DNA of 64,000 nt from Alisma plantago-aquatica (GCA_963693085.1 OY856409.1:298944558-299008557); one strand, 5' to 3'; positions 11,882-25,520 are shown, counted from the stretch's first letter. Translations and numbers: made by a program. Notes: a model not told the origin generated them from the letters alone.

Positions 11882-13500
11882 TGATGCATTGAATTTTAAT
11901 CACTTTTCACATGCTATTTTCTAGGTTTATTTAGCATATATATTCACTTTCATGTATGATTTTGCATTGTTAAGCATTATTATAATGTGTATCAAAGTTT
12001 CATCAATTATTTAGTATTTGTATAAAATTAGGTGTATTTATGATCATTATCTCTGGCTTATGTTGTATTAACCTCATTTTAGGTGATTTGAGCATTAAAC
12101 GGACAACTTTGTGCCACCGACCCACATGTCGGGGTATTAACACATCATGATCTACAACAACATAAGGAGGGATGATTTGATGCTACTAAGATGATTCTCA
12201 ATGCTACTAAGAAGATTCTCGGTGATATCAAGAGAGTCATCGATGATGCCAAAGTCCATGGTTAGTGCTACCGACTCATTGTCCAAAGAGCATCTATGCT
12301 TGAGATTAATTGTCTCAGTACCACCAACCCACATGTATGTGTACTGACATCAGCTTCTAGAACTCTATGAGAAACAACTCAGTGCTACCAACACACATGT
12401 TAATAGTACCAACACAGTTCAAGGAGACACACATTGGTCAATCACTTGGTTCCACTGACACCCTGTCTATGGTATCGCCTCTACACAGTCAAAGAAGATT
12501 AGAGAGTAACTCAGATTCAACAACCATGACTTAACATGCCCTAAACTCTCCCTTATAAACTAGGGAGTGTGGCCACAAATGAATGATCATATAGTTGGAG
12601 AGAGCATAGCTGAAGGAGAGGAGACAAAAGAGAAAGTTACTGACCAGACATTCTGGTCACTTTTAGAGGATGGATTTGCAGCCAAAAAGCTACATATTAG
12701 GGTTTTCATAAGAGGATATTGTCGAGAAGACTTCTATAGGAATTTTTATTAGTTTCTTGATGTTTATCCTATTTTTCTTTTTTTCCTCATTTTCTACAAA
12801 GATGACAGTCATGAGGGGTAGACCCCTTTATTCCTTAAGACCAATAGTAGCTCGACATTGTATTATATTTGAATTCTATTAGTTAGCAATTTATTTCCTT
12901 TATTCTTTACATCAATATATAATATCTTTGTTGATTTGTTTTTGCTTGATCACTATAATCAAATTGATAGACCACTACTTTCTTTGGGAGAGGTATTAGG
13001 AGTTGGACAAGTATTAGATTCATATAGCTTATACTGCTCTTTAGGAGAAGGCTTATGGCTATTATAGAATAACCTAGATATCTTAACCTTGCATCAGAAC
13101 TAAGTCCTAAACTACTACAAGAGTTGGGTTTGTCTTAATTTAGGTAGTGGATTATGTTACAGAAGTGAGTGTTGTAGGTCTTTAGTCTTAGAGTAAAGGG
13201 TGAATGATTACTAATAAAAAGGAATTTGAATGTGGTGCATGTCACAGTGAAACAACAAGTCCTAAGGATTCCATCAATTATTGATAACAACCATGTTAAT
13301 TTAGGTTTAAATGTTTGTTCATAATTATTTAACAACTAATGAACTCTTTCTCTAGGCATGTCAGATTTGGTTTCATTTAGTAGTAGTTTATGGTGAATGA
13401 TTCCCTAAGTTCCATACTCGGGCCTCATAGGACTTCATTACAAGATATGTACACTTGTTTTTCCATGCTCGGTTTATGCATGTCCTCACAAGTATTATGA
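11882..13500 (+). repeat. 3' LTR of element J (right end approximate)
   Basis: The LTR begins TGATGCATTG after the polypurine tract. U3 holds an array of accgaccca / gtgctaccgact words (12100-12480). A TATA-like ttataaac lies at 12553-12560. Near 13400-13460 is a degenerate version of the phrase gattccctaagttccatactcgg, which in this lineage lies close to the LTR 3' end (compare 32605-32640 in element A). The end is uncertain by ~200 bp. No matching 5' LTR was found. Confidence 0.6.
12553..12560 (+). promoter_or_regulatory. TATA box, J LTR
   Basis: ttataaac, following ctctccc, is the only TATA-like motif in the central J LTR. It sits directly downstream of the U3 word array, where the element's transcript would start. 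Confidence 0.4.
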
Positions 13501-13702
13501 TAAAAATAGACTGCATTAAGGCCACTAAAATATCTTGTCGATATGCGATTAGGGTTCACCACATATGCCTTTGGTTGCTAAACTTCTAGTTTTTTTAGAC
13601 TCTCGTGACTTGGGAACTCAAGAGGGGTGGAAAGGCACTCTAGCTTATAAAACATCTAGTGTAGTGTTTTTATAATAGATGAATGATTATGTAGTCCTAG
13701 AA
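13501..13702. other. Unassigned, between two LTRs
   Basis: This short non-coding stretch lies between the inferred end of the J LTR and the TGTAACACCC boundary at 13703. It may include the last part of the J LTR. Confidence 0.4.
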
Positions 13703-16630
13703 TGTAACACCCTTCAAAAAAAGGAGAAAACTAATTATATGTCAAGTAAGTTTATAAGAGTTATATGAATAAGGAGAAGAACCAAATATATATTTTATAA
13801 TACAACATTTATAGAAGCTCGAGATTGAAGTTGTAAATAATATCATTTACATGCAATGTGGGTCTATAAAATTACATAACAAAATTTAATCCAACCCTTG
13901 ATACTTTTTTTAAGACCTTTTCAAGATATTTAATAAAGGATAACACAAATAAATACAAAGTATATAAATTTAATTCATGAAAAGGAGTACAATAACCTTG
14001 AAGGAAATTAAATTCTACAAATGTCCAAATATTAATTATTTGAAAGTAATAACAAAATACATTATACTAATAAAATTCTATGGGATATAAGTTGGCGGTA
14101 TAGTTTTTAAATATGTAGGGAGATATCAGTACCATAAACAATCTTATGTTGAAAATAGAAGACTTTGTGTTTCTTTACCATTAGATGAATGACCTACAAC
14201 CATTGTAACAATATTTTATCTAGAGTCCAAAAGGCATATAAAGCTTCTCAACACATAAAATCACTTTATTACACCCCCATCGGTTCATTCACACTACATG
14301 CTCAATAGATGTGGCATCTTAACATATGAATCAATTAATTACCTTTTTTAGAGTAGGAGAGGGTGCCCCTTACATAAATTTCCATTTAGAGTTTCATTAG
14401 TTGTCTTGCTTAATCTTCTTACAAAAGACTATTCCTTAATACTAACTAATAATTTCAGACTCTTCATCACCAACCCTAGTGTGGGCCTGAGTATTGTGTA
14501 TCCACTATAATCATTAACTTTTTGACTCCAAAGGATTTGGATCTAGATCCCAATTCTAAAACACCTCGACCAAGACAATCATGCTATGCTACCAACACAT
14601 ATTCCAATAAAATAGATTACCAAAAAAGCACATTTATAATAATAAGAAACCAAGCTAACTAGGATATATGAATGTCAAAATACATGTGTAATAGATTATG
14701 TTGCAACCCATCATGCTAAACAAGATTACACAAAACGAAAATGTCGATCTAGTAATTAAGCATATTACCAAATAGGTATAGAATTGAAATTGAAAGAAAA
14801 TTTCGAAACATGTCAAAAGAAACATTTATACAAAGGTCCAATTTCTTATATATAATCATGTTAGGTAATTTTAGTCAAGTTCAGTGGCCTCATTCACAAC
14901 CTATATACAAAATATTTTGTCCACATAATTACAACATTTGTACTATTCATGATATACAACCAAAAATTTGAGTCAATATACATCATGTACAAAAACCCCA
15001 GTCTAGCCCTAAGGGTATAGGGACGACTCTAGGACTCTACACAACCCAACCAACCTCTCTATCTCTACAGATATACAAATTGTGACTCCTCTCCACTCTA
15101 CATATGACCGTTCTATTGGTCACCTAAAAAGGATGTGGAAACCCACAAGGTGAGACCCATGTCCCAATGATATATCATAACCTCTAGTAACATTTACTCC
15201 TTACAAGAAGATAATGTACTTTAAGCAGTTAAGGCATATAGTATTATAGAGTTTGAAAGACTATGCAACTTGCACAAGAGATTAGGCATAATTAGAGTCA
15301 CAAGTATAGTTGATTTCTCTTACTAAGTTATAAATCACATTAGCACTAATAGGAATGATAGAAAGGATCATCATTCAATGTGATTTGCTAAGAACCCTAA
15401 CAGGTATACTATTTGGTTGAATTACATATTTTATAATGCCCTGGGTAGTTCGAAGTGTACCACAAAAACTACTAGTTGACCAATACAAAGTTGAAATCAG
15501 CCTAGTCTAAAGATCTAGGATGACCAGAATCCTAAGGATTTCTTCTTCTTGGCCAATATGAGTAACAACCGTAGTGGCATATCAGCCAAACTACTAAAAC
15601 AACCTAGTCTATGCTGGGTGAACAATCAACAACAAACTAGGGTATAAACCCTCAAATTTGAGTTACGACCACAGTTGCTCTGAATCACATAAACTTTCGA
15701 CACATGACCTCAACCATTCTCCAAAACCATAAAATTAGGATAATAGGAATATACCCTCCTACACATGTATATACTCAACACTCATTGACTCTGAGCTCCT
15801 TTTGGGTTACTTGTTTCACTATACAAAAATTTTGACACTATAATAGGTATATGATCATAGAGCACTAAATAATTAAGGTTATAGTTGACTAATTAAGTCA
15901 ATTACATATTTTTTACTACATCAATAAAGTTATATATAAACACCCTAATGGTTTGTACAAAGTTAATTATTGTTTTCAACATCAAAAGATAAAAACATAT
16001 AAATTAGTTTATGTCACTCTATCCAGGCATAGGTATCCATCCTTGATCATTAAGAAAGTCAAGTGATCATTTCAAACATGTAAAAGTCTACTAGGGTACT
16101 TAAATCGATAATGGTAATAATTTCATGTACGAGTAAAACCAGTAATTGGAACTTTATAGACAGCTTAATGAGTCACAAGATAGACCATACGCAAAATTTC
16201 ATCATAAATGTCCAATGGATGTAAGACTTACAGTATATTTAAGAAGTAGGGAATCCTACACTCAAAACATACTATAGATGAGCTACTTTCAGTATTGGAT
16301 TTTTATCCAACCATCATTACAACACCATATAGTATTTACAAGTCCAAAAATTTTCATGAAATAACCATCATACATCAAATAATTGTACATGGTCAGATTT
16401 TCTTGCTCTATAGATACCAAAACATCACACATGTGACTTTTTAGGAGTCAAATTATTTATAATCCGAATTTCATACCTTTCATATTCAAAGACAGGTTCA
16501 ATATGTAGTAGGAAATGTTCATAAAATTTGAACTAAAGCTTATGAACATGTATATCAACCTTTAATATAAAACAATACCTAAAAAGATCATGTTTTAGCA
16601 TTGTAAGATTCACTAGAGAAAGACTAAACA
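13703..16630 (-). repeat. Large LTR or LTR fragment, antisense
   Basis: The left edge tgtaacaccc is the reverse complement of a ...gggtgttaca LTR end. On the minus strand it carries, at 15121-15166, the block gggacatgggtctcacc...ccacatcc-tttttaggt, also found in the LTRs of element B (22244-22290 and 36704-36750) in the plus sense. I take this as support for antisense orientation. The part from ~14310 to 14760 is shared, at low identity, with 62650-64000. No coding region or target duplication was resolved, and the right edge is approximate. Confidence 0.5.
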
Positions 16631-16639
16631 TGTAATTCA

Positions 16640-17445
16640 TACAATAAACTACAAGATTTGTCATCTATATATATCCTCTTCAAATGTGAGTGCAAATTGG
16701 GTAGAGTTTTAGATGTCAAATCACCCTCTAAAGTTGTCAGGATCATCTCTTTCCTCTATCTCCTTCTTTTCTCCACTACTAAGGCTTTACACATGGTCAT
16801 CATGTTTGTGTCTTTTATGGACGTAATCCCATTGGTCATAAGTGGGTAGTTCTCCCACTAAAAAATCTAGATTGTTGGATTTTGCATAATGATATAGTCT
16901 GTGAGAATTTTGTACTTGATAGCACCAAATTTGGGTTGATATCACTGAGTCATCTATTTTCTTGTATGATTGTAATGGTGTCAGTACTAGTGACATGCTT
17001 CTTAGTTGTATCTACACGACTTATTATTTCTCCTATACCATGTTTTGGTACCACCAAGATGGATCTCAGTAGCATTGAGCCATGCATGCATTGCTCTTGT
17101 CACTTCTCAGCATCAACATTGAGAGTAGTCTAGGCAATATCAAGCTATCCTCTCAAAAGGATTGAAGCTTCTTCAATAGAATTGAGATTTCCCTATTGAT
17201 TTGTTGACCTTTTGTTGTATGAACCTTGTTGGTAGCACTGAGATGAAACTATATAGCATTGACGCATCCTTACCATGCATATTGAACTATAAATTCAGAT
17301 AGCAAAGTGATGAAACCATGGTAAATATGATATTTTGCACAAAAATAGGAAAATAGCTAAAATTGATATAAAAGAGTTTCCCAGGCATGTTCATCATAAT
17401 ATAGGAAAATTTACATATAAATAATCATGAAAGTACAATAAATCA
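16640..17445 (-). repeat. J-family LTR fragment, antisense
   Basis: Read on the minus strand, it starts TGATTTATTG at 17445 and continues with AT-rich U3, then ctcagtgctacc / ggtaccaa words (17030-17260) as in the J LTR. A stretch ending actttagagggtgatttgac parallels cttttagaggatggatttgc of J (12660-12680). A polypurine tract (ggccagtttggg, minus strand, 17446-17457) adjoins its start. The fragment is cut off on the left near 16640. Confidence 0.55.
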
Positions 17446-17457
17446 CCCAAACTGGCC
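17446..17457 (-). other. Polypurine tract of the antisense J-like fragment
   Basis: On the minus strand this reads ggccagtttggg and is followed at once by the LTR start TGATT, the arrangement expected of a plus-strand primer site. Almost nothing of that element's interior remains to the right. Confidence 0.5.
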
Positions 17458-17460
17458 TAT

Positions 17461-17802
17461 GTGGTAATGAAAATATTTGTATACATCAGCTTCTACTGTA
17501 TATGTACATGGCGCTTCCAGAGATATTCAAACACATATAGTCCCTATGGTAGCAGTCACCAAAGGGGAGGCCACCCCAGAATCTACTTCCACAGATCCCC
17601 TCATGCTCAAGATTTTGTGCAAACTCAAACTATTGGAAGGGAATAAAAATGTAGGGAAAACCTTTGATGATTTTTATTAGTATCTCAATGCAAATTACCT
17701 AAAAAAAATTTGATTGTCAAAATTCCTATATATATGCTTGATTAAGGATGATCTTCTCTAACATGGTTAAGGTGAAAGATGACAACAAGGTCTTCATCTA
17801 TA
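17461..17802 (+). pseudogene. gag: Element C gag, first piece
   Basis: This is the start of an old gypsy gag. The frame at 17477-17680 contains LKILCKLKLLEGNKNVGKTF. The next codons, after a stop, lead to a KDDNKVFIY-like stretch that ends at the edge of element B. The continuation is at 37186. Joining the two sides reads straight through into a FAQTLIGLDFSWYN segment typical of gag. C is the oldest element of the central stack: everything else between here and ~59 kb lies inside it. Confidence 0.6.
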
Positions 17803-20634
17803 TGTAAGGCCCCTAAACTTGCTTAATGAGTTGAATAAGCTTAATTATCATAATTTAATTCTTGTAACCCTAATATAAACTTTTTATATGATTTGAAATC
17901 ATAATACAAGCTTAAGTTTCAAACTTGGTCCAATTTGGAGACTGTTTGAGCAAGTTATGCAATTTTATGCACATTTTGGACTTTTCTATAATTTACCCAA
18001 TTGAGAGGTTTTCTTTGCAATTTATCACTTTCATTATGTTCCTGGGATATTCTCTCATCATTATTGAGCTTTTTGAGCCATGAGAAACATATTTAATCCT
18101 TGGTTTGAAGGTGTTTTCTCCAAGGGTATTTTAGGGTTTACCCCATCATGGATGAGCTACCTTTAGTAGCTATCAACTAATGAATTATTTGTTTTGCTTA
18201 AAAATTCAAGAAACGAGGGATAAGAATGTCTCTATGGATGGTGGGGGAGCTTCTTGCGTGTGTGCTTGTATATTCTTAATAGTTTAAGGCCATGGACACT
18301 TGGAAAGATACTAGAACTTCAACTTTTTCTTTTTCTTTATATTAAAGTTTCATATACTTATCCGTAAGCACCAAAATGAGCCATTTTATCTCGACCACTT
18401 CTATCCTTCTATGAACCTCATTCTCCCTCTGTGCTTCTGTGAATTTCCTGTCCAAGGAAGAAGAAAGAGGGGATCTTCTTGGAAAAAGAATATAGGGTCG
18501 CAATTGACTTCCTATTAGGGTTTGAAAAGCTTCCTTCTAGTGATCTTGAACTAAAAGAGTAAGAATCCCCTTCTTCCATTTATTTCTTTTTTATCCTTCC
18601 TCGTAGCTTTCTCCAGGTCAGAACCTTGTTGTTCCATGATAGAAATTGCTCTAAAGCTCTAAAACACTACCTCTCTTGCTCCTTATGCTTAGGGTTTGCT
18701 CATTTGATAAAGAAAGGGGCTAGATGGACGAGTTCACAGCTTATGCTTGGATTTCCTACCCTACCTGCTCGTGTTTTCTTATGTTTGGGAGTTTATCTTC
18801 TAATTAGAGGCAATTTTATAATTTTCTCCACGTTTATTGCTTACCATAAGCTTGCTAGCTCATGTTCTTGCTTGAAAATGATGATCCATGCGCTAAAAAG
18901 CTATGGTTGACTTGGGTTTCAATTTTTATAATGTTCACCGTTCTGATTTCAGTTCTAGATAAACCTGTGATCCTATGTATGTTATTCCTAAGGTATAATA
19001 TGACTTGGATCAGGTTGGTTTGACAACCTATGGTGCTAAGAACCTATCAGCAAATGGTCAATTTTAGGGGTTAAAGTTGATTTCTTCTATAAACACATGA
19101 CTTGATGGTGGTACCATTGCAACAACCGAGGTTGTTTTCTTCATGACAATTGATGGTGGTGACCAAGGGTGTCAACTTACTTTCACCCCTTAGGTCATGT
19201 GTTGGCCTAATTAGAAGCCTAGTCATTAACAACTAAGTACCCAAATGATGCTATCAATCAATGGTGACATTAGTTTGATATTTGACGTTGATTAATGAAT
19301 ATAGTGTTGATCTAACAACCTATGGTGACTTAATGGTCACTAATGATGGTGGATCAGGTCTCCAAAATCTATGGTGAGTTAATGATATAGTTGTATCATC
19401 AATTAAGCCTTAGACCAATGGTTTCTTGGGTCACTTGATGCAATGGTCGGACCTATACTATAATTGATGGTTTTAACATATGAACTTGACCCAATGGTCA
19501 AGATCTAATGTTTATTCCTCCAATAAAGTGGAATGATGGCTAATGTAATATGTTGGTCCTAATAATGTTATTTAGATGGTTTCCTTTATATGATCAACTT
19601 AAGGAGCTTATTTGTTGACAATGGATCGCTTGTTTTAAATGAACAGTCGATTGTGGGTTTTACCCTACTCTCAACAGAACCCTTGTTGTTGTTAACCAAA
19701 GGATATGTAGGGTTAAACGGTGAATTTTATAGATCACAAATAAATAACATCATAGATGATTCATTTAAGGTGTTTACTTATGTAAACAACCAATGGTCTT
19801 ACCTTTTTAACATCCAATGGTTCTGGGTGACATTGTGGTATGGTGATATGGGTTGAATTATGATGGAACAAATGGAGGGTTACCCTTAATAAGGTAGTCT
19901 TACCTATTCAATCATATGAATAGAAGGGATGATAACCATATTGTGTTGATATGTAACCCTAATTAGTTATATCTTGTTATACCTAGCTTTAATATAACTA
20001 AATGATGGTAATTGGGTATGGATAGTCCTTGAATGATTAATACAATCATGGAGTACTCTCTTATTGTTGTTGAAACCCTAGTATTCTATAACCTGATGGT
20101 TACACCTTGATTTATGTGTGGGTTCATATTTGATAATAGTATGGAATGTGATGGTGATGCTTCACCTTATGCATCCATGATCCAATGGGGATGTCGTGAG
20201 TTAGGGTTTGGGTATGAGTGTTGATTAGTAACATTAATATAATTTATATTTTTGAGCCTAACTCTAATTCAAATAGATAAAGATGAGTATTCATGTTTAA
20301 CCATATTATATGATGGCATGATGGTGAAATAGCCTCCTTAATATGATCATAACCTTAATGTCTTAATTGGTGTTTACCATAGCCAAATGGTTGATACTTT
20401 CTTATGCTAAACATGTGCATTATGAATATGATGAGGGTTAATCATATCCAGATTCCTTGCATGTTGATGTAATAAAGGAATGTTCTTAATGTTAATATAA
20501 CCCTTCTATGATTGTTTATGAAAATCTCCTAGCTCATTAATGCAATATTGTGTTGATCTGGTGTATTATATGTAAGTGATGTTGTTGATACTTGTTATAA
20601 GGCATGGAAAGATAATGATGATCTTGTAGGGAAT

Positions 20635-20868
20635 AGTATGATGGTCTTAATGACCTTTTGGCATGGTTGATCCCTGAATGAGGTGTAATCCTCTTGTGTT
20701 GATAAGGATTGATACCCTGTGATATTGTGAAAAGGATTTATATCCTATGATAGTATGATGGTTTTAATGACCTTTCGGCATGGTTGAGCCTTGAATGAGG
20801 TGCAATCCTCTTGTGTTGATAAGGGTTGATACCCTGTGATATGGTGAAATGAATTTATGTCTTGTGAT
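20635..20868 (+). repeat. 117-bp tandem duplication in the B LTR
   Basis: Two 117-bp units, 20635-20751 and 20752-20868, each begin agtatgatgg and contain ggcatggttga, gaatgaggt and taccctgtgata. A third agtatgatg starts at 20869. The 3' LTR resumes its match to the 5' LTR right after this duplication. Confidence 0.85.
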
Positions 20869-22243
20869 AGTATGATGACTAGTGTGGTCTCATGAATGGC
20901 AAGTGAATAGTACCATGTGATGATGAGATGAGAAATTATGTTTCACACATTTTATATCTTTTAAAAGTTATGATATTTATATGCTTGCTAGAAGTGAATT
21001 AGGGTTTGTATGTCCACTTTTTTGATGTAGCCTTAATTCACCCAATTGCATAACTAATCAAGTAAAACTCTAATCATGTAGTGCCCTGTGCCATAGATCC
21101 ATCTGAGTGTCAAAACTTTCCAGATGTTGAAACGAGTATTCCTAAGGGAAACTCAGAGTGCATACTATTGAGTATGTGGGGGTGGCAAGTTGAGGATATA
21201 TCCTTGTCATCCACAATGTAGGTTGTAAAGGATGGCTTATGGCCATGCCTCATACAATTGATGTGATTATATATATGATGAGATTGGAGGACAACTATAC
21301 TTGTACCTCGGATGGTAGGGTATGCGTACCCACCACCTTTCACTAGTGACGTGACCTGTACCAAGGATGGACTAGGTTGTTAGCAACATGACCTTATGTG
21401 TCACTTTGGCGGACCCATACTGACCGGGGGCAGAGAAGATCTTAGGATTTCGTCTCTTCCTAGAACTTGTATGGCACTGATTTCGACTTAGTAGTGGTCA
21501 GTTGGATTTTTAGTTGTATCCTCAAATTTCTCAGGGCATAATAATAAAAGATGTAAGGCAGCCGTGTAGCATTTTTATTTAGGGTTATACACAACTCTTC
21601 ATATTGAATGATAACCCTTGTTTGCTTTCTTTTCATTGAGATCATGTTTAGTACAATAAGAGATAATAGATATGCTTATGTTGTAGTTATGCCCATGTTG
21701 TAAACATGCATATGTTGTCAAATATACTGACATTGATTGTTAAGATGATGTTGCTAGCTATGTTTAGTATTTCTAGCCATGCCAATGTAATTATAGATGC
21801 TTAAACTGCTAATCATGCATATGCAGTTAATTGTGGTATGATGTTAGTTCTACTTATGATATAGATCTATTCCCTTTATATGAAATGCCAATATTGATAG
21901 CCATGTTATGTTACTATACATATCTATGATGTTAGGGATGCGTATGCTACTAGACTGCTTGTGTTGTTAGAAATGAATATGATGATAGTCAGATTAATGA
22001 TAATGATTGTTATTAGATGCAGTTTGATGATATTTGAGTGGATATCTATCCAGAGAAATAGATTTATTTGTTATTTATATATGCATTGATGATCATACTT
22101 GTTGCTAAGATTATTTGCTTAATCTGTTTAGCATACTAAAACTATTCAATCTATCAAATTGATTATTAAATACTCCAACTGCCTAGTTATTTACTATTTA
22201 AAATGTTGTAATCAATAAGCATTGTTGGAGATTATATCTCTTG

Positions 22244-22290
22244 CTGGGACATGGGTCTCACCCTTGTGGTTTGCCACATCTTTTTAGGTA
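22244..22290 (+). promoter_or_regulatory. Conserved LTR block (function unknown)
   Basis: gctgggacatgggtctcacc followed by ccacatctttttaggta. The same block is in the B 3' LTR (36704-36750) and, antisense, in the otherwise dissimilar LTR at 13703-16630 (15121-15166). Conservation across diverged LTRs suggests a transcript-start or RNA-processing element, but the role is not known. Confidence 0.4.
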
Positions 22291-22428
22291 ATTGGAAGTG
22301 ACGAAAACAAACATGTGGCAGCAAAGAGGAGCTATAGTAATGAATCCTTGAGAAAGTTGATTAGATGTCAAGTGTGTCCTAGAGTCATCCCTGTACTCTC
22401 AGGTCCAGGCAGGAAAAATTTGTGTATG

Positions 22429-24474
22429 TGATTCAGTCCTATTTTAGGGCTTCATCTTGTGTCATTTTGCACTTTAATCACATCTATACCTATTTGATTA
22501 CATGTTATTTCCCTCAATATGCATATTTTTATCAAATGCACTTATGGAGGCTTTTTGCATGTTTTACATGTACTTTGTCCACTACTTGATGGCATGGAAA
22601 GAATTTGGTCCAACCTAGGGTTTCCTCAAGCTTGGAGGAGCCCAAAATGAGGCCAAAACCACTCCAAACCTACCCTAAGTGGTCAAAGGATGTATTGAAT
22701 CAATAACCTTCATGGATGGCCAAGTTTAACACTCAAATGCAGGGGAAGGACCCCAGAACGGCCGTGCTACCATGGAATGGCCATTCTAAGACATGCCCCA
22801 CTCCCAGAACGCTTGGTGCGATCCCGCCAATGGTGTTACATGCTACTCAATTGGAGCTTTGATAGATGCAACCCCGTAGACACACATAGTGGATTCACTT
22901 TCAATATTTATAAAACCTAACTTAACACCTACTCACACTAAAATAACTACACCAGCAAGTGCACGAGGTCGTGTCGTAGTATAGGAAGGTGGCAAGTATA
23001 GGGTCGATCCACAGGGAAAAGAGGGGGCACTATAGCTAGGTTTAGTTTCGCTAGGTTCCTACTACGGAGACTAGGGTTAAGGGCTTGAAGGTTGTTTTGA
23101 TTGTTAAACTATTATGGACAAACAAGCAATTAAAGGCAAGAATGAAATCTAAGTGAACCCTAGGCTAGAGTAAGGCTAAATAGGTAAGAAAGGATTCAGC
23201 CATGTATGAAAAGGCAAATTACACTAAGGCAAGCAAGAGAGAAGCAAAAGAGCTATTAAAGAGCTAAATTAACATGAACAAGGCAAGAACAAAGCAAGAA
23301 GCTAACTAAGCAAGGAAAGAACTAACTAAGCCAAGCAAGCACAAAACTAGGGTTTTAAGCAATAAAGAGAGGTATGGGTTGTTTAGGGGTATGAAGTTAT
23401 CACTTAAGCTGGGGGATAACATATGACCATTATGATTCCATTTATATTATCCAATCCAAACAACAAGTTAGAGTCTAATGAATTAACCTAAGTTGCTAAC
23501 TGGCCATGGATATGCTAGGTTGTGTATAGGGGAACTAGTCCCTAACACCCCTTACTACCCTTACGAGGCTCAATAGGGTTAGGGATTAGGTTCAATTCAA
23601 TTAGAGTCTAATCAAGTATAGGTTTCTAGATTAGACATTCCTAGGGCAATTAGGGGTCGAGGGTAGTAATGGGGAGGATAAATTAGGGCTTTGGACCCCA
23701 ATTCCCCCACATTCTAGCCTTGAGAAGGCTCCATGATAATTGCACTAGAATTATCTAATCTAGCTACTTAGATCTTTCACTTAGGTTTAGGGAGATTGGT
23801 TAGGATTTAGGAAGATGGGAGGCAACCTAGGGATCCAAGAATTGGACCTAGGGGCAAATCCCAAAATTCACACATATAAGCAATTTGCCTAAATTCCTAG
23901 GTGATTTCACACACAAACCAACAAGCAATTCATGGAGAATGAGATAGAAATAGAATATAATCATTAGAAAATGGAATTACAAAGTTTACATGTCATTTTC
24001 CCCCAACATGGTATCAAAGTAACATAATTTCCCCCAAACAGCCCACCCAAGGGGCCTAGCTACTCATAACAAAGCAAAATCCAAAAAGAGAGGAGAAAGA
24101 ATGAGTAGAGGAGTGGAAAGCCATGATGAGCTTGGTGAAGACTCCTCCTTATCCACCTCCTAGCAGCTATAACTCTAGCTCCCTCCTCCAAAGTAGGTGA
24201 ATGGCATGGATGTATGGTGGAAATGGGTGAAAATAATAGAAAACTAGGGTTTTGGTGGTGGAAATGGTGAAATGGAGGTGGAATGAGGTGGGAATGAATG
24301 GAGGACAAAATGGTGAGGCTATAGTGGTTGTCGGGTAGCTAACCTCGACCTACAGCCACCACCCACCTATATATAGGTGTGCGGGGAAGCAATAGGTCAA
24401 GTAGGGGCAAAGTGGATAGAACAGTGCAAACAAATCAGGTAAAATTGTGTGTAGAACGGCCGTGTTGGGCTGCA
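22429..24474 (+). repeat. 5' LTR of element A (3'-truncated)
   Basis: It matches 28981-31016 at high identity from TGATTCAGTCC to ttgggctgca. The next bases (tttagaggcacttggcc) are unrelated to the 3' LTR and contain no TGGCGCC-type or iMet-type primer site. Compared with the 3' LTR it therefore lacks the TATA-R-U5 arm (31115-32813) and the primer site, most simply by one deletion. Positions 22816-24474 correspond to the antisense arm of the 3' LTR palindrome. Confidence 0.8.
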
Positions 24475-24650
24475 TTTAGAGGCACTTGGCCTAGCTAGTT
24501 AGTTTTTCTTTGAATTTTCCTACTTCCCTCATCATTGATATTCTTTATTCATTATTATTTGCATTCTTTGTGTATATTTGTTTACTAACTTTTTTTTCTT
24601 TTGTTTGGTTGTACTTTGTGCATGTGACAAGCCATTCGGGAGGAAACAAG

Positions 24651-25520
24651 ATGGAAGGCCAAAATGCACTTCACAAGCCACTTCAAGACTACTTCGTGCC
24701 TAGAAACTACAAATCACCCAATTCTAGCAGGGTTGATCAGATGCTAGGGTGCAATTCTCCATCCTTTAGGACTTATTGGGCTCCTATCCATCTTTTACGG
24801 CTCAGAGAGTGAGAACCCCTACAAGCACCTGAACTCCTTTCTTGAAGTATGTTCCACCTTCAGGACGCTGACAGCAAGTGATGATACAATTATGTTGACT
24901 TTGTTCTCCTTCTCCCTCAAATACAAAGCCAAAGAGTGGTATGATTGAAGAAGAGACATCATGAGTTCGGGAATGCTTTCTTTTTGAAATTCTACTCTAT
25001 AGCAAAGTTGACACAAATGTGACGTGCCATAGCAAATTTTAGTCAAATAGATAATGAGTGATTCCACGAGGCTTGGGAGAGATTTCAAAAGATGTTGAGA
25101 GAATGTCCACATCATGAGATCCCATTGTGGCAGCTAGTTCAGTCCTTCTACTTTGGTCTATCTCATGCAAGTCACGCTATAATGGATTCTTCTTGTGGGG
25201 GAATTTTTATGGCTAAACCACCTGAGGAGACATGGACCTTGTTTGAGAGTTTGGCAGAAAGTTTAAGGATAAAACATTCTAGTATGGTTAGTGGTAGTGT
25301 CCTATCTTTTAGTGTGATATCTCCAACTCACGATGATTCAAGCCCACAATTGATGAAAATGTTTGGTGAAATGTTGAGCTTCATGAGAAACCAAGTGACC
25401 AAACCTCCTTGTCATTCGGTCAATGCTATTGAGTTCTATGGGGAAGAAAAGAAGACACCTCACTCCTATATCTACCAGGAATCACAAAGTCCCACATATA
25501 GCTCAAGGTTTGAGGAGTAG
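24651..25520 (+). pseudogene. gag: Element A gag
   Basis: This is the gag capsid region of a Tat/Athila-like gypsy element. The frame starting ATGGAAGGCC at 24651 leads, after a shift, to NPYKHLNSFLEVCSTFRTL and LFSFSLKYKAKEWYD (24812-24945). After further stops comes the well-preserved frame 25092-25520, with a FHEAWERFQKML-type segment just upstream, then CPHHEIPLWQLVQSFYFGL and CGGIFMAKPPEETWTLFESL. Order and spacing match the family capsid. At least two frameshifts and several stops inactivate the N-terminal half. Confidence 0.8.

Larger units (their letters stand above)
17803..22428 (+). repeat. 5' LTR of element B, left part
   Basis: This part matches 34644-35322 (as 17803-18494) and 35323-36885 (as 20853-22428). 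The middle 2.3 kb (18495-20852) is absent from the 3' LTR. That middle part is rich in atgatggt / aatggtgacc phrases and has a 117-bp tandem duplication at its end. Element A interrupts the LTR after ttgtgtatg. Open frames inside are not shared between the LTRs and are not taken as genes. Confidence 0.85.

Noticed and set aside
18626..18910. 94-codon open frame
   Set aside because: It is inside the B LTR block missing from the other LTR and has no domain or codon pattern of a gene.
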